From Rhodothermales bacterium (GTDB lineage: Bacteria > Bacteroidota > Rhodothermia > Rhodothermales > Bin80), in NCBI GenBank assembly GCA_028278205.1, contig JANQES010000009.1, positions 1-36,889 on the forward strand: a DNA stretch of 36,889 nucleotides. The letters are read 5' to 3'. Each line of letters starts with the position of its first letter. The stretch's first letter is position 1. Positions 1 through 6,853 of the stretch are shown piece after piece. Below the pieces are notes generated by a model. It was not told the DNA's origin and searched no databases. It saw only the letters and a program-made list of their open reading frames with translations. Made by a program: the position numbers and the translations under genes.

Positions 1-1140
1 GCCACGGGGCTCGACAGCTTTGCGTTGCTGGCGATCCCCTTCTTCATCCTGGCCGGGCAGATCATGAACCAGGGCGGCATCGCCCGACGATTGATCGACC
101 TGGCTAAGGCGATGCTGGGGATGCTGCCCGGCGGGCTGGCGCACGTCAACATCATGGCGGCGATGTTCTTCGGGGCGATATCGGGATCGGCAGTGGCGGC
201 AGCGTCGGCGGTCGGCGGCATTATGGCGCCGCAGATGGATAAAGAGGGCTACGACCGGGATTACGGCGCGGCGGTCAATATCACTGCGGCCACGACGGGG
301 CTGCTCATCCCACCGAGCAACATCTTGATCGTCTACTCGCTCGCCAGCGGCGGCGTCTCGATAGCGGCGCTGTTCCTGGCCGGCTACCTGCCTGGCACGC
401 TCGTGGGGCTGTCGCTGATGGTGGTGGCCGGCGTGATGGCCGTCCGCCGCAAGTATCCCATCAGCGGGCGGATTCCGCTGCTCAATGCCCTCAAAAAATT
501 CGTCGACGCGTTGCCGAGCCTGTTTCTGCTCGTGGTGGTCATGGGCGGCATCGTCGCCGGCTTCTTCACCGCGACCGAAGCCGCTGCCGTGGCAGTGCTC
601 TACGCGCTGATCCTGGCGTTCATCTACCGGGAAATCACGATCAAAGACCTGCCCCAGATCTTCCTCGACGCCTCGGCTACCACGGCGGTGGTGCTGCTGC
701 TGGTGGGCACGTCGGTGGGCATGTCGTGGATCATGGCTTACGTCAATATCCCCCAGAACGTCACCGCCGCGCTGATCGCGTTGACCGAGAATGAGATCGT
801 CATCATGCTGATCATCAACATCATCTTGCTCTCGGTAGGCACGTTCATGGATATGACGCCGGCGGTGCTGATCTTCACGCCCATCTTCCTGCCCATCGCC
901 ATCGACCTGGGCATCGACCCGACGCATTTCGGCATCATCATGGTGTTGAACCTGTGCATCGGGCTGTGTACACCGCCGGTGGGCAGTGTCTTGTTCGTCG
1001 GCGTGGGCGTGGCCGAGACGTCGATCACGAAGGTGGTCAAGCCGCTGCTGCCGCTGTTCATCGCGATGATCATCTCGCTGCTGGTCGTCACCTACGTCCC
1101 CTGGCTGAGCCTGTGGCTGCCCGAAGTTTTCCTGGACTGA
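1..1140 (+). CDS. dctM: TRAP transporter large permease (DctM family), 5'-truncated by window edge
   Basis: Inner-membrane channel subunit of a tripartite ATP-independent periplasmic (TRAP) transporter, which takes up organic acids or related solutes by ion symport with a periplasmic binding protein and a small permease. The frame is open from base 1, so the start lies outside the window; about 379 codons are present against about 430 for the family, so roughly 50 residues are missing. The visible N-terminus has the family motif LLAIPFFILAG. Later segments include GAISGSAVAAASAVGG, a central LIPPSN and a late LCTPPVGSVLF, all typical of DctM. About ten hydrophobic segments follow one another. 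The binding protein and small permease would be expected upstream, outside the window, so the substrate cannot be named. The gene ends at 1140 and converges on a minus-strand gene, with a long hairpin between them. Confidence 0.93.
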   Translation, partial: ATGLDSFALLAIPFFILAGQIMNQGGIARRLIDLAKAMLGMLPGGLAHVNIMAAMFFGAISGSAVAAASAVGGIMAPQMDKEGYDRDYGAAVNITAATTGLLIPPSNILIVYSLASGGVSIAALFLAGYLPGTLVGLSLMVVAGVMAVRRKYPISGRIPLLNALKKFVDALPSLFLLVVVMGGIVAGFFTATEAAAVAVLYALILAFIYREITIKDLPQIFLDASATTAVVLLLVGTSVGMSWIMAYVNIPQNVTAALIALTENEIVIMLIINIILLSVGTFMDMTPAVLIFTPIFLPIAIDLGIDPTHFGIIMVLNLCIGLCTPPVGSVLFVGVGVAETSITKVVKPLLPLFIAMIISLLVVTYVPWLSLWLPEVFLD

Positions 1141-1263
1141 GGCGGTTGTTTTTGATCTTCATGACGCCTGATACGTATTTCTAATTCATCACGGAGGCTA
1201 TTGGCATTCCGCTAACGGGTACACTCGGCTTGTTGGTCGATGCTAAACGAAGATGAAAGTATT

Positions 1264-1331
1264 ACCGCAGAGGGCGCTGAGTTCGCTGAGAAAGTTGAAG
1301 AATCCTCAGCGAACTCAGCGCCCTCTGCGGT
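1264..1331. repeat. Perfect 27-bp inverted repeat between convergent genes (element H1)
   Basis: Arms 1264-1290 and 1305-1331 are exact reverse complements around a 14-nt loop. The arm contains the unit GCTGAG twice and starts ACCGCAGAGGGC. It lies between the ends of two convergent genes, so it could act as a bidirectional terminator, but no T-run follows. A short ACCGCAGAG fragment of the same word recurs alone near 23129. It shares the stem architecture of the other word-hairpins in the window. Confidence 0.9.
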
Positions 1332-1347
1332 TCTATCCCAATCACAT

Positions 1348-2472
1348 CTACCCAAACAACCGATCAATCCGCCCCTTTTCGATGGCCTGCACGGCGGCGT
1401 AGCCACAGCCTCGGACGGCGTCGATGAGGCGGGCGAAGCGGGGGTCCTGGGTGTGGCCGTGCTTGTAGCGATAGTAGATCTGCTGGACGATGACGGCGAG
1501 TTTGAAGAGGCCGTAGACGTAATAGAAAACCGCATCGCCCACGTCGCGCCCGCTGGCCTGGGCGTAGCGTTCGACGAGTTCGGCGCGCGTCGGGTTGCCG
1601 GGCAGGGTCGTCGGGCTTAGCCGGAGTTGTTGCATCGCGGGCGGATCGTCAGGATCGACCCAGTAGCCGAGCGACGAGCCGAGGTCCATCAGCGGATCGC
1701 CGAGGGTGGTCATCTCCCAGTCGAGCACAGCCCGCACGCGCGACCAGTCGGCGGGGTCGAGGACGAGGTTGTCGTATTTATAATCGTTGTGGATGAGCGC
1801 GGCGGCGGATTCGAGCGGTTGGTGTTCGTTCAGCCAGGCAGCCATGCGTTCGACTTCCGGCACGTCGTCGGTGCGGGCGCGGCGGTAGCGTTTGGTCCAG
1901 CCTTCGACCTGCCGCCGCACGTAGCCCTCCGGACGCCCCAACTCGCCCAACCCGGCGGCTTTGAAATCGACGGCGTGAAGTTCTGCGAACGTATCGACGA
2001 AGGCTTCGGCGATGCGCGCCATCCGTTCGGGCGGCGGGATCATGCCGTCGGGCATCACCGGGCGCAGGATGACGCCTTCGACGCGTTCCATCACGTAAAA
2101 CGGCGCCCCCAGAACCGAGATATCGTCGCAATAAACCAAAGGCCGAGGCGCCTTCGGGTAGACCGGGCTCAGGTGCGCCAGGATGGTGTACTCGCGCCCC
2201 ATGTCGTGCGCGCCCTTGACATTCGTGCCAAAAGGCGGACGGCGCAACACGAACTCCTGCTCGTCCAGCCGAATCAAATACGTGAGATTCGAAAACCCAC
2301 TCGGAAACTGCTCGACCGAAAGCGTCCCGCTCGCCTCGGGCAGATGTTCCTCCAGATACGCCTGGAGACGCTCTGTATCCAGCCCCTCCCCCTCGCGGAC
2401 GGCTCTTGGCTGATCAACCCAGGTTGGGGAATTTTGGATTCTGGATTCTGGATTTTGGATTGGCTCGCTCAT
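1348..2472 (-). CDS. Phosphotransferase family protein (APH fold, ACAD10/11- or LvaA-like kinase)
   Basis: A 374-aa kinase of the aminoglycoside phosphotransferase/choline kinase fold. The catalytic loop HNDYKYDN (about residues 228-235) and the metal-binding LDWEMTTLGDP (about 250-260) are intact. In animals this domain is fused to an acyl-CoA dehydrogenase in ACAD10/11; in the Pseudomonas levulinate pathway LvaA is the separate kinase that phosphorylates 4-hydroxyacyl-CoA. Here the gene lies directly downstream of an acyl-CoA dehydrogenase, so the same role is the best guess, not antibiotic resistance. The ATG at 2472 is chosen; a TTG at 2493 would add seven residues. Oddity: residues about 4-15 (PIQNPESRIQN region) are encoded by the left arm of a repeat hairpin, so the N-terminus has been altered by the insertion. 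The family-like sequence resumes at QPRAVREGE. Confidence 0.88.
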   Translation of the reverse strand: MSEPIQNPESRIQNSPTWVDQPRAVREGEGLDTERLQAYLEEHLPEASGTLSVEQFPSGFSNLTYLIRLDEQEFVLRRPPFGTNVKGAHDMGREYTILAHLSPVYPKAPRPLVYCDDISVLGAPFYVMERVEGVILRPVMPDGMIPPPERMARIAEAFVDTFAELHAVDFKAAGLGELGRPEGYVRRQVEGWTKRYRRARTDDVPEVERMAAWLNEHQPLESAAALIHNDYKYDNLVLDPADWSRVRAVLDWEMTTLGDPLMDLGSSLGYWVDPDDPPAMQQLRLSPTTLPGNPTRAELVERYAQASGRDVGDAVFYYVYGLFKLAVIVQQIYYRYKHGHTQDPRFARLIDAVRGCGYAAVQAIEKGRIDRLFG

Positions 2473-2582
2473 AGCAAATCGCCCAAAAGGCAAACTGCGC
2501 TGGCTTTAACCGCGTGGCTTTTCCGTTTGCTGATTGCCGCTGATAATAACAATCCAAAATCCAAAATCTAAAATCCAAAATC
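2429..2582. repeat. Iterated-word hairpin H2 (word GGATTTTGG/GGATTCTGG)
   Basis: Left arm 2429-2463 is a run of GGATTTTGG and GGATTCTGG units; right arm 2551-2582 is the complementary run of AATCCAAAAT units. The loop of about 87 bp contains the start codon of the APH-type kinase. The right arm runs into the stop codon of the acyl-CoA dehydrogenase (2581-2583). The hairpin therefore occupies the whole junction of the two-gene minus-strand operon and enters the coding sequence on the kinase side. Confidence 0.9.
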
Positions 2583-3789
2583 ACAGGCGTACGCCGTATT
2601 GCTTCATCACCTGCCTCGCCACCCGGGCTTTGTGGACTTCGTCGGGGCCGTCGTAGATGCGGGCGGCGCGTTCGTGGCGGAACCAGTGGGCCAGCGGCGT
2701 GTCGTCGGTCATGCCGAGGGCGCCGTGGGTCTGGACGGCGCGGTCGAGGACGTTTTGGAGGATGCCGGCCACGTAAAACTTGATCACCGACACCGACACC
2801 CGCGCAGCGTAGGCGCCCTCGTCGTCGATCTTGCGGGCGGTGTCGAGCACGAGCAGGCGGGCGGCGTCGATCTCGGCGCGGCTCTCGGCGATCCAGTTTT
2901 GGATGGTTTGCCGCGTGGCGAGCGGCTTGCCGGGCGCGATCTCGCGGCGGGCGGCGTAGGCGCACATCATCTCGAAAGCTCGCTCGCAGATGCCGATCCA
3001 GCGCATGCAGTGGTGGATGCGGCCCGGCCCCAGGCGCTCCTGCGCAATCGTGAAACCGGCGCCCTCCCGGCCGAGCAGGTTAGCCTGCGGCACGCGGCAA
3101 TTCTCATAGACGATCTCGGCGTGGCTGGCCCAGCCGCCACCCTCGTCGCCCATCACCGAGATGTTGCGCACGAGCCGAAACCCCGGCGTGTCGGCCGGGA
3201 CGATGATCTGGCTGGCGCGGGCGTAGGGACTCTCGGCATGGGGATCGGTCACGGCCATGACGATGGCGAAGGCGGCCCCGTCGGCGGCGGTGGTGAACCA
3301 TTTGTGGCCGTTGATGACGTAGTCGTCGCCGTCTTTGACGGCGGTGGTGCTCATCACGATGGGGTTGGAGCCGGCGTGCTCCGGTTCGGTCATCGAGAAG
3401 CAGCTTCGGATCTCGCCGCGCAACAGCGGCCAGAGGAAACGCTCCTGCTGAGCCGGCGTGCCGTGTTCGATGAGGATCTCCATGTTGCCGACGTCGGGCG
3501 CCTGGGCGTTGAAGACGTAATGCCCGAAGGGGCTGCGTCCGAGCCGTTCGCTGACACGGCCAAAAGCGGCGAGCGAGAGGCCGAGACCGCCCCACGCCTC
3601 CGGCAGATGCGGCGTCCACAGGCCCGCTGCCTTCACGCGCTGTCGTCTCTCTTCCAACAGCGGCGCGATCTCGACCCACGTCTTGCCGCACGTCGCCGCC
3701 TCCAGCGGAACCACCTCGGCCTCCATAAACGCCTCGATTCGATCCAGAATGTCGCGCAGCCGGTCTGTCGTCACCGTCGTTGTTTCCAT
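2581..3789 (-). CDS. Acyl-CoA dehydrogenase family protein (ACAD10/11- or LvaC-like)
   Basis: A 402-aa flavoprotein of the acyl-CoA dehydrogenase family, with FAD-contacting segments such as CFSMTEPEHAGSNP, INGHKWFTTAA and the C-terminal QTHGALGMTDDTPLAHWF. At the position where medium-chain enzymes carry the catalytic Glu (YEG), this protein has YDGPDEVH with Asp380. I associate the DGPDEVH form with the ACAD10/11 subgroup, from memory. In that subgroup the partner APH kinase makes a phosphoacyl-CoA from a hydroxyacyl-CoA and the dehydrogenase-fold enzyme removes the phosphate. The kinase gene follows in the same direction, which supports this over ordinary beta-oxidation. The start ATG at 3789 gives METTTVTTDR and a normal family length. 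No electron-transfer flavoprotein gene is nearby. Confidence 0.92.
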   Translation of the reverse strand: METTTVTTDRLRDILDRIEAFMEAEVVPLEAATCGKTWVEIAPLLEERRQRVKAAGLWTPHLPEAWGGLGLSLAAFGRVSERLGRSPFGHYVFNAQAPDVGNMEILIEHGTPAQQERFLWPLLRGEIRSCFSMTEPEHAGSNPIVMSTTAVKDGDDYVINGHKWFTTAADGAAFAIVMAVTDPHAESPYARASQIIVPADTPGFRLVRNISVMGDEGGGWASHAEIVYENCRVPQANLLGREGAGFTIAQERLGPGRIHHCMRWIGICERAFEMMCAYAARREIAPGKPLATRQTIQNWIAESRAEIDAARLLVLDTARKIDDEGAYAARVSVSVIKFYVAGILQNVLDRAVQTHGALGMTDDTPLAHWFRHERAARIYDGPDEVHKARVARQVMKQYGVRL

Positions 3790-4171
3790 AAGTGCAACCG
3801 CAGATGAGCGCGGATGGGCGCGGATGGGTGGGGATGCGGGATGCCGGATAGGATTTAGCTCGCATCGCGTAGCCAGGGTTCAACATACGGCATACGGGGC
3901 TTCGAGCCCAATGCAAAAAAGAGGAAATGCACAACGCCCCGCCGGCACCGAAGCAACCGACAGGGCTTGCGGGTGGGATAGATCCGATGGTTATCGATCA
4001 AAGCCTGCATTGATACTCACAACAGACCCGGCGAAATCGGATCATGGGTTGGGTATCACCCCTACACGTGCGGGTGATTCCCCCACGCAAAAAATGAGGG
4101 ATTCCCTTGCAGACGGTGAGTTGCGAAGGCGTCATCATGAAGATGGGTAGCAACAAAAAGGGGTTCGCACG
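3790..4171. other. 382-bp spacer with a single-armed word repeat and unexplained conserved-looking tract
   Basis: This stretch separates the divergent acyl-CoA dehydrogenase and small ORF. At 3800-3850 there is an iterated G-rich run of GCGCGGATGGGC and GGATGCGGGAT units, the same vocabulary as H8 and H14, but I found no complementary arm nearby, so it looks like a remnant. A second short iteration (CATACGG twice) is at about 3890-3900. From 4035 to 4110 there is a tract with short inverted pieces (GGGTATCACCCC, GTGCGGGTGATTCCCCCAC) that is not a word-hairpin. It could be a leader or regulatory region for the small plus-strand gene. I see no convincing ORF in it. Confidence 0.5.
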
Positions 4172-4360
4172 ATGCCGCTTACCGAGCGAGAACGTCAGAT
4201 CAGACGACGCGTGTGCCGCGGATGTCGGAATGATCGCTATAATCAGCCTGCCAAAAAAGATAGCGGCGGCCTGGTCCTGAGCGAGAAGTGCCGCCTGCTC
4301 GTCTACGTCAAAAATGACCGCGCCGCCCACCGGTACGTGTGCCCATACTGGACCCCGTAG
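4172..4360 (+). CDS. Small four-cysteine protein, putative zinc-binding
   Basis: A 62-aa basic protein, MPLTERERQIRRRVCRGC... with cysteines at 15, 18, 40 and 57 in the pattern CxxC-x21-C-x16-C, which could form a zinc site. The segment CRGCRNDRYNQP resembles small CxxCRNDxYN-type proteins I have seen in environmental and phage data, but I cannot verify this. An AAGGGG sequence lies about 8 nt before the ATG, giving a plausible ribosome-binding site. Two terminator-like hairpins, one followed by eight T, lie downstream on the same strand, which favours a real plus-strand transcript. It is flanked by two minus-strand genes, so it is an independent unit. An overlapping minus-strand frame is also open but has neither feature. 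Function unknown. Confidence 0.5.
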   Translation: MPLTERERQIRRRVCRGCRNDRYNQPAKKDSGGLVLSEKCRLLVYVKNDRAAHRYVCPYWTP

Positions 4361-4408
4361 AAGCCTCGCGTACTCCTCGACGATTGCATCGGCAAGGCTT
4401 CTATCGAC

Positions 4409-4466
4409 AAAGGCCGGACGCTCAAGCGTTCGGCCTTTGCTGTGTGAGATAGCAGCAATTTTTTTT
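4409..4466. terminator. Tandem terminator hairpins after the small ORF (first may be bidirectional)
   Basis: Stem 4409-4421 with 4426-4438 (AAAGGCCGGACGC / GCGTTCGGCCTTT, one wobble, TCAA loop). It is followed by stem 4437-4442 with 4453-4458 (TTGCTG / CAGCAA), which is followed by T8 at 4459-4466. The second stem plus T-run reads as an intrinsic terminator on the plus strand. The first stem is symmetric and could also end the PAP2 transcript coming from the other side. Confidence 0.6.
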
Positions 4467-4482
4467 GAGGATTTACGGCATT

Positions 4483-5202
4483 TTATTTCGGGAGTGGCAC
4501 GCGGAGATGAATGACGGGCATCGCCGGGCGCCTTTCGTCCTTTTGAAAAATAGCCGGCGTAATCGATGACCCCAGTTTGTGAACGACCCAGGCGACAGCA
4601 CTGCCGAAAAAGGCTCCTACCAGGATGTCGCTGGGATAATGCACGCCCAGCCACACCCGGCTGAGAGCCACACTCGTCGCCCACACATACCCCGGCGCCG
4701 CGACGTACCACTTCGGATGCGAAAGCGTCCAGGAAGTCGCCATCGCAAAGACAAGCGCGGCATGGCCGGAGGGAAAGGAATACGGATCGCGCCGGGCGAT
4801 GTCGCCCGTGCGTGTCGTTACGTCGTCGAAGCGTTTATAGGGCCGGGTGCGCCGCGCGAGATACTTCACTCCCAACGTCGCGCCAAGGGCGCCGAACTCG
4901 CTGACCGTGAGGCGATAGGCATCGCTCCAATCGTCGCCGCCCCGGACGGCCCACACGCCGATCCACGCCGACGCCGCTCCACCCAAAAACATCGGATAGG
5001 CCGTCGCATCAGCCACCCGCATCACGCGCCCAAATGCCGGATTCTCAATCTGATAGACGCTGTAGAAGAGTTGCTTGTCGAGCCTGAAAACTTCTGACGC
5101 GTCATCCTCGTCAGTGGCCTGCGCTTGAACATTCCCAACCATCCCCGCCAGCACCAGCATCACAACCGGACGAACACGGCGGAGGATAGCGAAGTTGGTC
5201 AT
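4483..5202 (-). CDS. PAP2 superfamily phosphatase, exported or membrane-bound
   Basis: A 239-aa member of the type 2 phosphatidic acid phosphatase family. The three signature motifs are complete: KYLARRTRP (113-121), PSGH (144-147) and SRVWLGVHYPSD (181-192), including the catalytic histidines and arginines. An N-terminal hydrophobic stretch ending near VQAQA looks like a cleavable signal peptide, followed by several membrane segments, so the active site probably faces the periplasm. Likely substrates are lipid phosphates such as undecaprenyl pyrophosphate or phosphatidic or phosphatidylglycerol phosphate; the sequence does not decide. pgsA lies about 3.8 kb away on the same strand, but linkage is too loose to claim a joint pathway. 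The gene stands alone, with the small ORF's terminators downstream and a MITE-like element upstream. Confidence 0.9.
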   Translation of the reverse strand: MTNFAILRRVRPVVMLVLAGMVGNVQAQATDEDDASEVFRLDKQLFYSVYQIENPAFGRVMRVADATAYPMFLGGAASAWIGVWAVRGGDDWSDAYRLTVSEFGALGATLGVKYLARRTRPYKRFDDVTTRTGDIARRDPYSFPSGHAALVFAMATSWTLSHPKWYVAAPGYVWATSVALSRVWLGVHYPSDILVGAFFGSAVAWVVHKLGSSITPAIFQKDERRPAMPVIHLRVPLPK

Positions 5203-5279
5203 GGATACGGCGGATTGAAAAGGGTAAGAGATTGTTTGGATGAAGTTTGATCAAGTACTTCGGAAATGGCGAAAACCGA

Positions 5280-5432
5280 AAAATCCCCCTTCGAAGGGGG
5301 TGCCCCGACGAAGGAAGGGCGGGGGATGTTCGCGCGGCCTGATGACGAGGTTTTCAGCAAGCCGCCGGAACATCCCCCTGCGTTGCTCCGCCTTCGCTAC
5401 GCACCGCTGTCTCCCTTCGAAGGGGGAATTGC
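5280..5432. repeat. MITE-like element, copy 1 (CCCCCTTCGAAGGGGG ends)
   Basis: Both ends carry the near-perfect palindrome CCCCCTTCGAAGGGGG (5285-5300, and a variant at about 5412-5427). Inside, GGGGGATGTTC (about 5331-5341) is mirrored by GGAACATCCCC (5377-5387), so the whole unit is an inverted repeat. It matches a second copy at 30768-30928 in the opposite orientation, including GCAGGGGGATGTTCCGGC. There is no coding capacity beyond spurious open frames. It lies between the start of the PAP2 gene and the recA terminator. Confidence 0.85.
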
Positions 5433-5460
5433 ACAGAGGCGCTTCTCGAAATATGTCGTC

Positions 5461-5495
5461 AAAAAAATAGGGGTGCGGTCAGTCGCCGCACCCCT
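5461..5495 (-). terminator. Intrinsic terminator of recA
   Basis: Perfect 10-bp GC-rich stem 5469-5478 / 5486-5495 (AGGGGTGCGG / CCGCACCCCT) with a 7-nt loop. On the minus strand it is followed by a T-run (A7 at 5461-5467 on the plus strand). It lies 36 bp past the recA stop codon. Confidence 0.88.
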
Positions 5496-5531
5496 ACAAG
5501 ATATTTCGTCCAAACGGAAGAGCCAAACGCT

Positions 5532-6605
5532 TCAAGCATTTTCCGGGACGATGCCGTTGCGGGCTTCGCCGGCCAGCGTCGCCGGGTCCAGGTCCGCCTC
5601 TTCCGGCGGCGCGATCATGCCCAGCGCCACTTTCACTCGATGCTTGATCTCGTCGTGGTACTCCTGATTGTCGCGCAGCCACATCTTGGTAGCCTCCCGA
5701 CCCTGGCCGATCTTGACATCGCCGTAGCTATACCACGAGCCGCTCTTGTTAATGATGTCGTTCTCGACGGACAGATCGACCAGCTCACCGAGCGATGAGA
5801 CGCCCTCGCCGTAGATGATGTCGAATTCGGCCTGGCGGAACGGCGGCGCTACTTTGTTCTTGACGACCTTCACCCGCGTGCGGTTGCCCACGACGTCGGT
5901 GCCGTCTTTGACGGCTGCGATGCGGCGGATATCCAACCGGACCGAACAGTAGAACTTGAGCGCCCGCCCGCCGGGCGTGGTCTCGGGGCTACCAAACATG
6001 ACGCCGATCTTCTCGCGAAGCTGGTTGATGAAGATCACCACGGTGTTCGACCGGCTGATGATGCCGGTGAGCTTGCGCAGCGCCTGGCTCATCAACCGGG
6101 CCTGCAAGCCGACGTGGCTGTCGCCCATGTCGCCTTCGATTTCGGCGCGCGGCACCAGCGCCGCCACCGAGTCCACGACGATCAGGTCAAGCGCGCCGCT
6201 GCGGACGAGCATCTCGCAGATGCTCAGCGCCTGCTCGCCCGTGTCCGGCTGCGACATAAGCAGGGCGTCGATGTCTACACCCAGTTTTTCGGCGTAGCTG
6301 GGGTCGAAGGCATGTTCGGCGTCGATGAAGGCGCAGGTGCCGCCGAGTTTCTGCGCTTCGGCCAGACAATGCGTGGCGAGCGTCGTCTTACCCGACGATT
6401 CCGGGCCGTAGATTTCGACGATGCGGCCCCGGGGGATGCCGCCGACGCCGAGCGCGGCGTCGAGCGCCAACGACCCGGTCGGGATGGCTTCTACGCGGAC
6501 GACCGGCGCATCGCCCATCCTCATGATCGATCCTTTACCGAATTGTTTTTCGATCTGCTTGAGCGCCAGATCGAGCGCTTTATGCTTTGCAGTGTCGTTA
6601 GACAT
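5532..6605 (-). CDS. recA: Recombinase RecA
   Basis: A 357-aa RecA, the ATP-dependent recombinase that forms filaments on single-stranded DNA, promotes strand exchange and triggers LexA self-cleavage. The Walker A loop GPESSGKT is at 67-74 and the Walker B segment LIVVDS at 141-146. The sequence [16 protein letters not shown] covers the L2 DNA-binding loop region, and the C-terminal domain [14 protein letters not shown] is present. Length and start ([31 protein letters not shown]) are normal. It follows cinA in the same direction, an arrangement found in many bacteria. A strong terminator follows. Upstream, a 26-bp palindrome and a TTGACA hexamer lie between cinA and recA, suggesting its own promoter and control. 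Confidence 0.98.
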   Translation of the reverse strand: MSNDTAKHKALDLALKQIEKQFGKGSIMRMGDAPVVRVEAIPTGSLALDAALGVGGIPRGRIVEIYGPESSGKTTLATHCLAEAQKLGGTCAFIDAEHAFDPSYAEKLGVDIDALLMSQPDTGEQALSICEMLVRSGALDLIVVDSVAALVPRAEIEGDMGDSHVGLQARLMSQALRKLTGIISRSNTVVIFINQLREKIGVMFGSPETTPGGRALKFYCSVRLDIRRIAAVKDGTDVVGNRTRVKVVKNKVAPPFRQAEFDIIYGEGVSSLGELVDLSVENDIINKSGSWYSYGDVKIGQGREATKMWLRDNQEYHDEIKHRVKVALGMIAPPEEADLDPATLAGEARNGIVPENA

Positions 6606-6659
6606 GATACGTCGTGGTTTGCTGGCGATAGAAGGTGGTTGCGCACGCCTGCATTTTGG

Positions 6660-6740
6660 CGTACGACGGCCAAGGTAAAATCCGGGGGTGTCAACCCGGC
6701 GTCATACCCTTTTTCTTTTGCATGCGCAAAAGAAAATAGT
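6660..6740 (-). promoter_or_regulatory. Candidate recA promoter and operator
   Basis: At 6711-6736 there is a perfect inverted repeat, arms TTTTCTTTTGC and GCAAAAGAAAA with an ATGC centre. Closer to recA, on the minus strand, TTGACA (plus-strand 6689-6694) could be a -35 element; a -10 match is poor. The palindrome lies about 106 bp before the recA ATG and 117 bp after the cinA stop. It could be an SOS operator, a cinA terminator, or both; no E. coli or Bacillus LexA box is evident. Confidence 0.4.
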
Positions 6741-6853
6741 ATATAGAGACAAAAGGGGAGCATAAACAACCGCTAACGGCGAACTCCCGAAAAAAAATGG
6801 CGCGTTTTTATTTCGGGAGTCGGCTTGCTCCTGTCATTCGATCAAATAAAACG

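Noticed and set aside
1348..2472. Reading the APH-type gene as an aminoglycoside resistance gene
   Set aside because: The protein belongs to the acyl-CoA-linked branch by motif and by adjacency to an ACAD10/11-like gene; no resistance context is present.
3998..4711. 237-codon minus-strand frame overlapping the small four-cysteine ORF and the end of the PAP2 gene
   Set aside because: It overlaps the PAP2 gene in a different frame, has no recognisable domain, and runs against the terminators seen on the plus strand.
5240..5667. Open frames with PPSKG / PFEGG-type peptides over the MITE-like elements
   Set aside because: The frames follow the palindromic ends, have no ribosome-binding site, and no domain. 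The same peptides arise wherever this repeat occurs.
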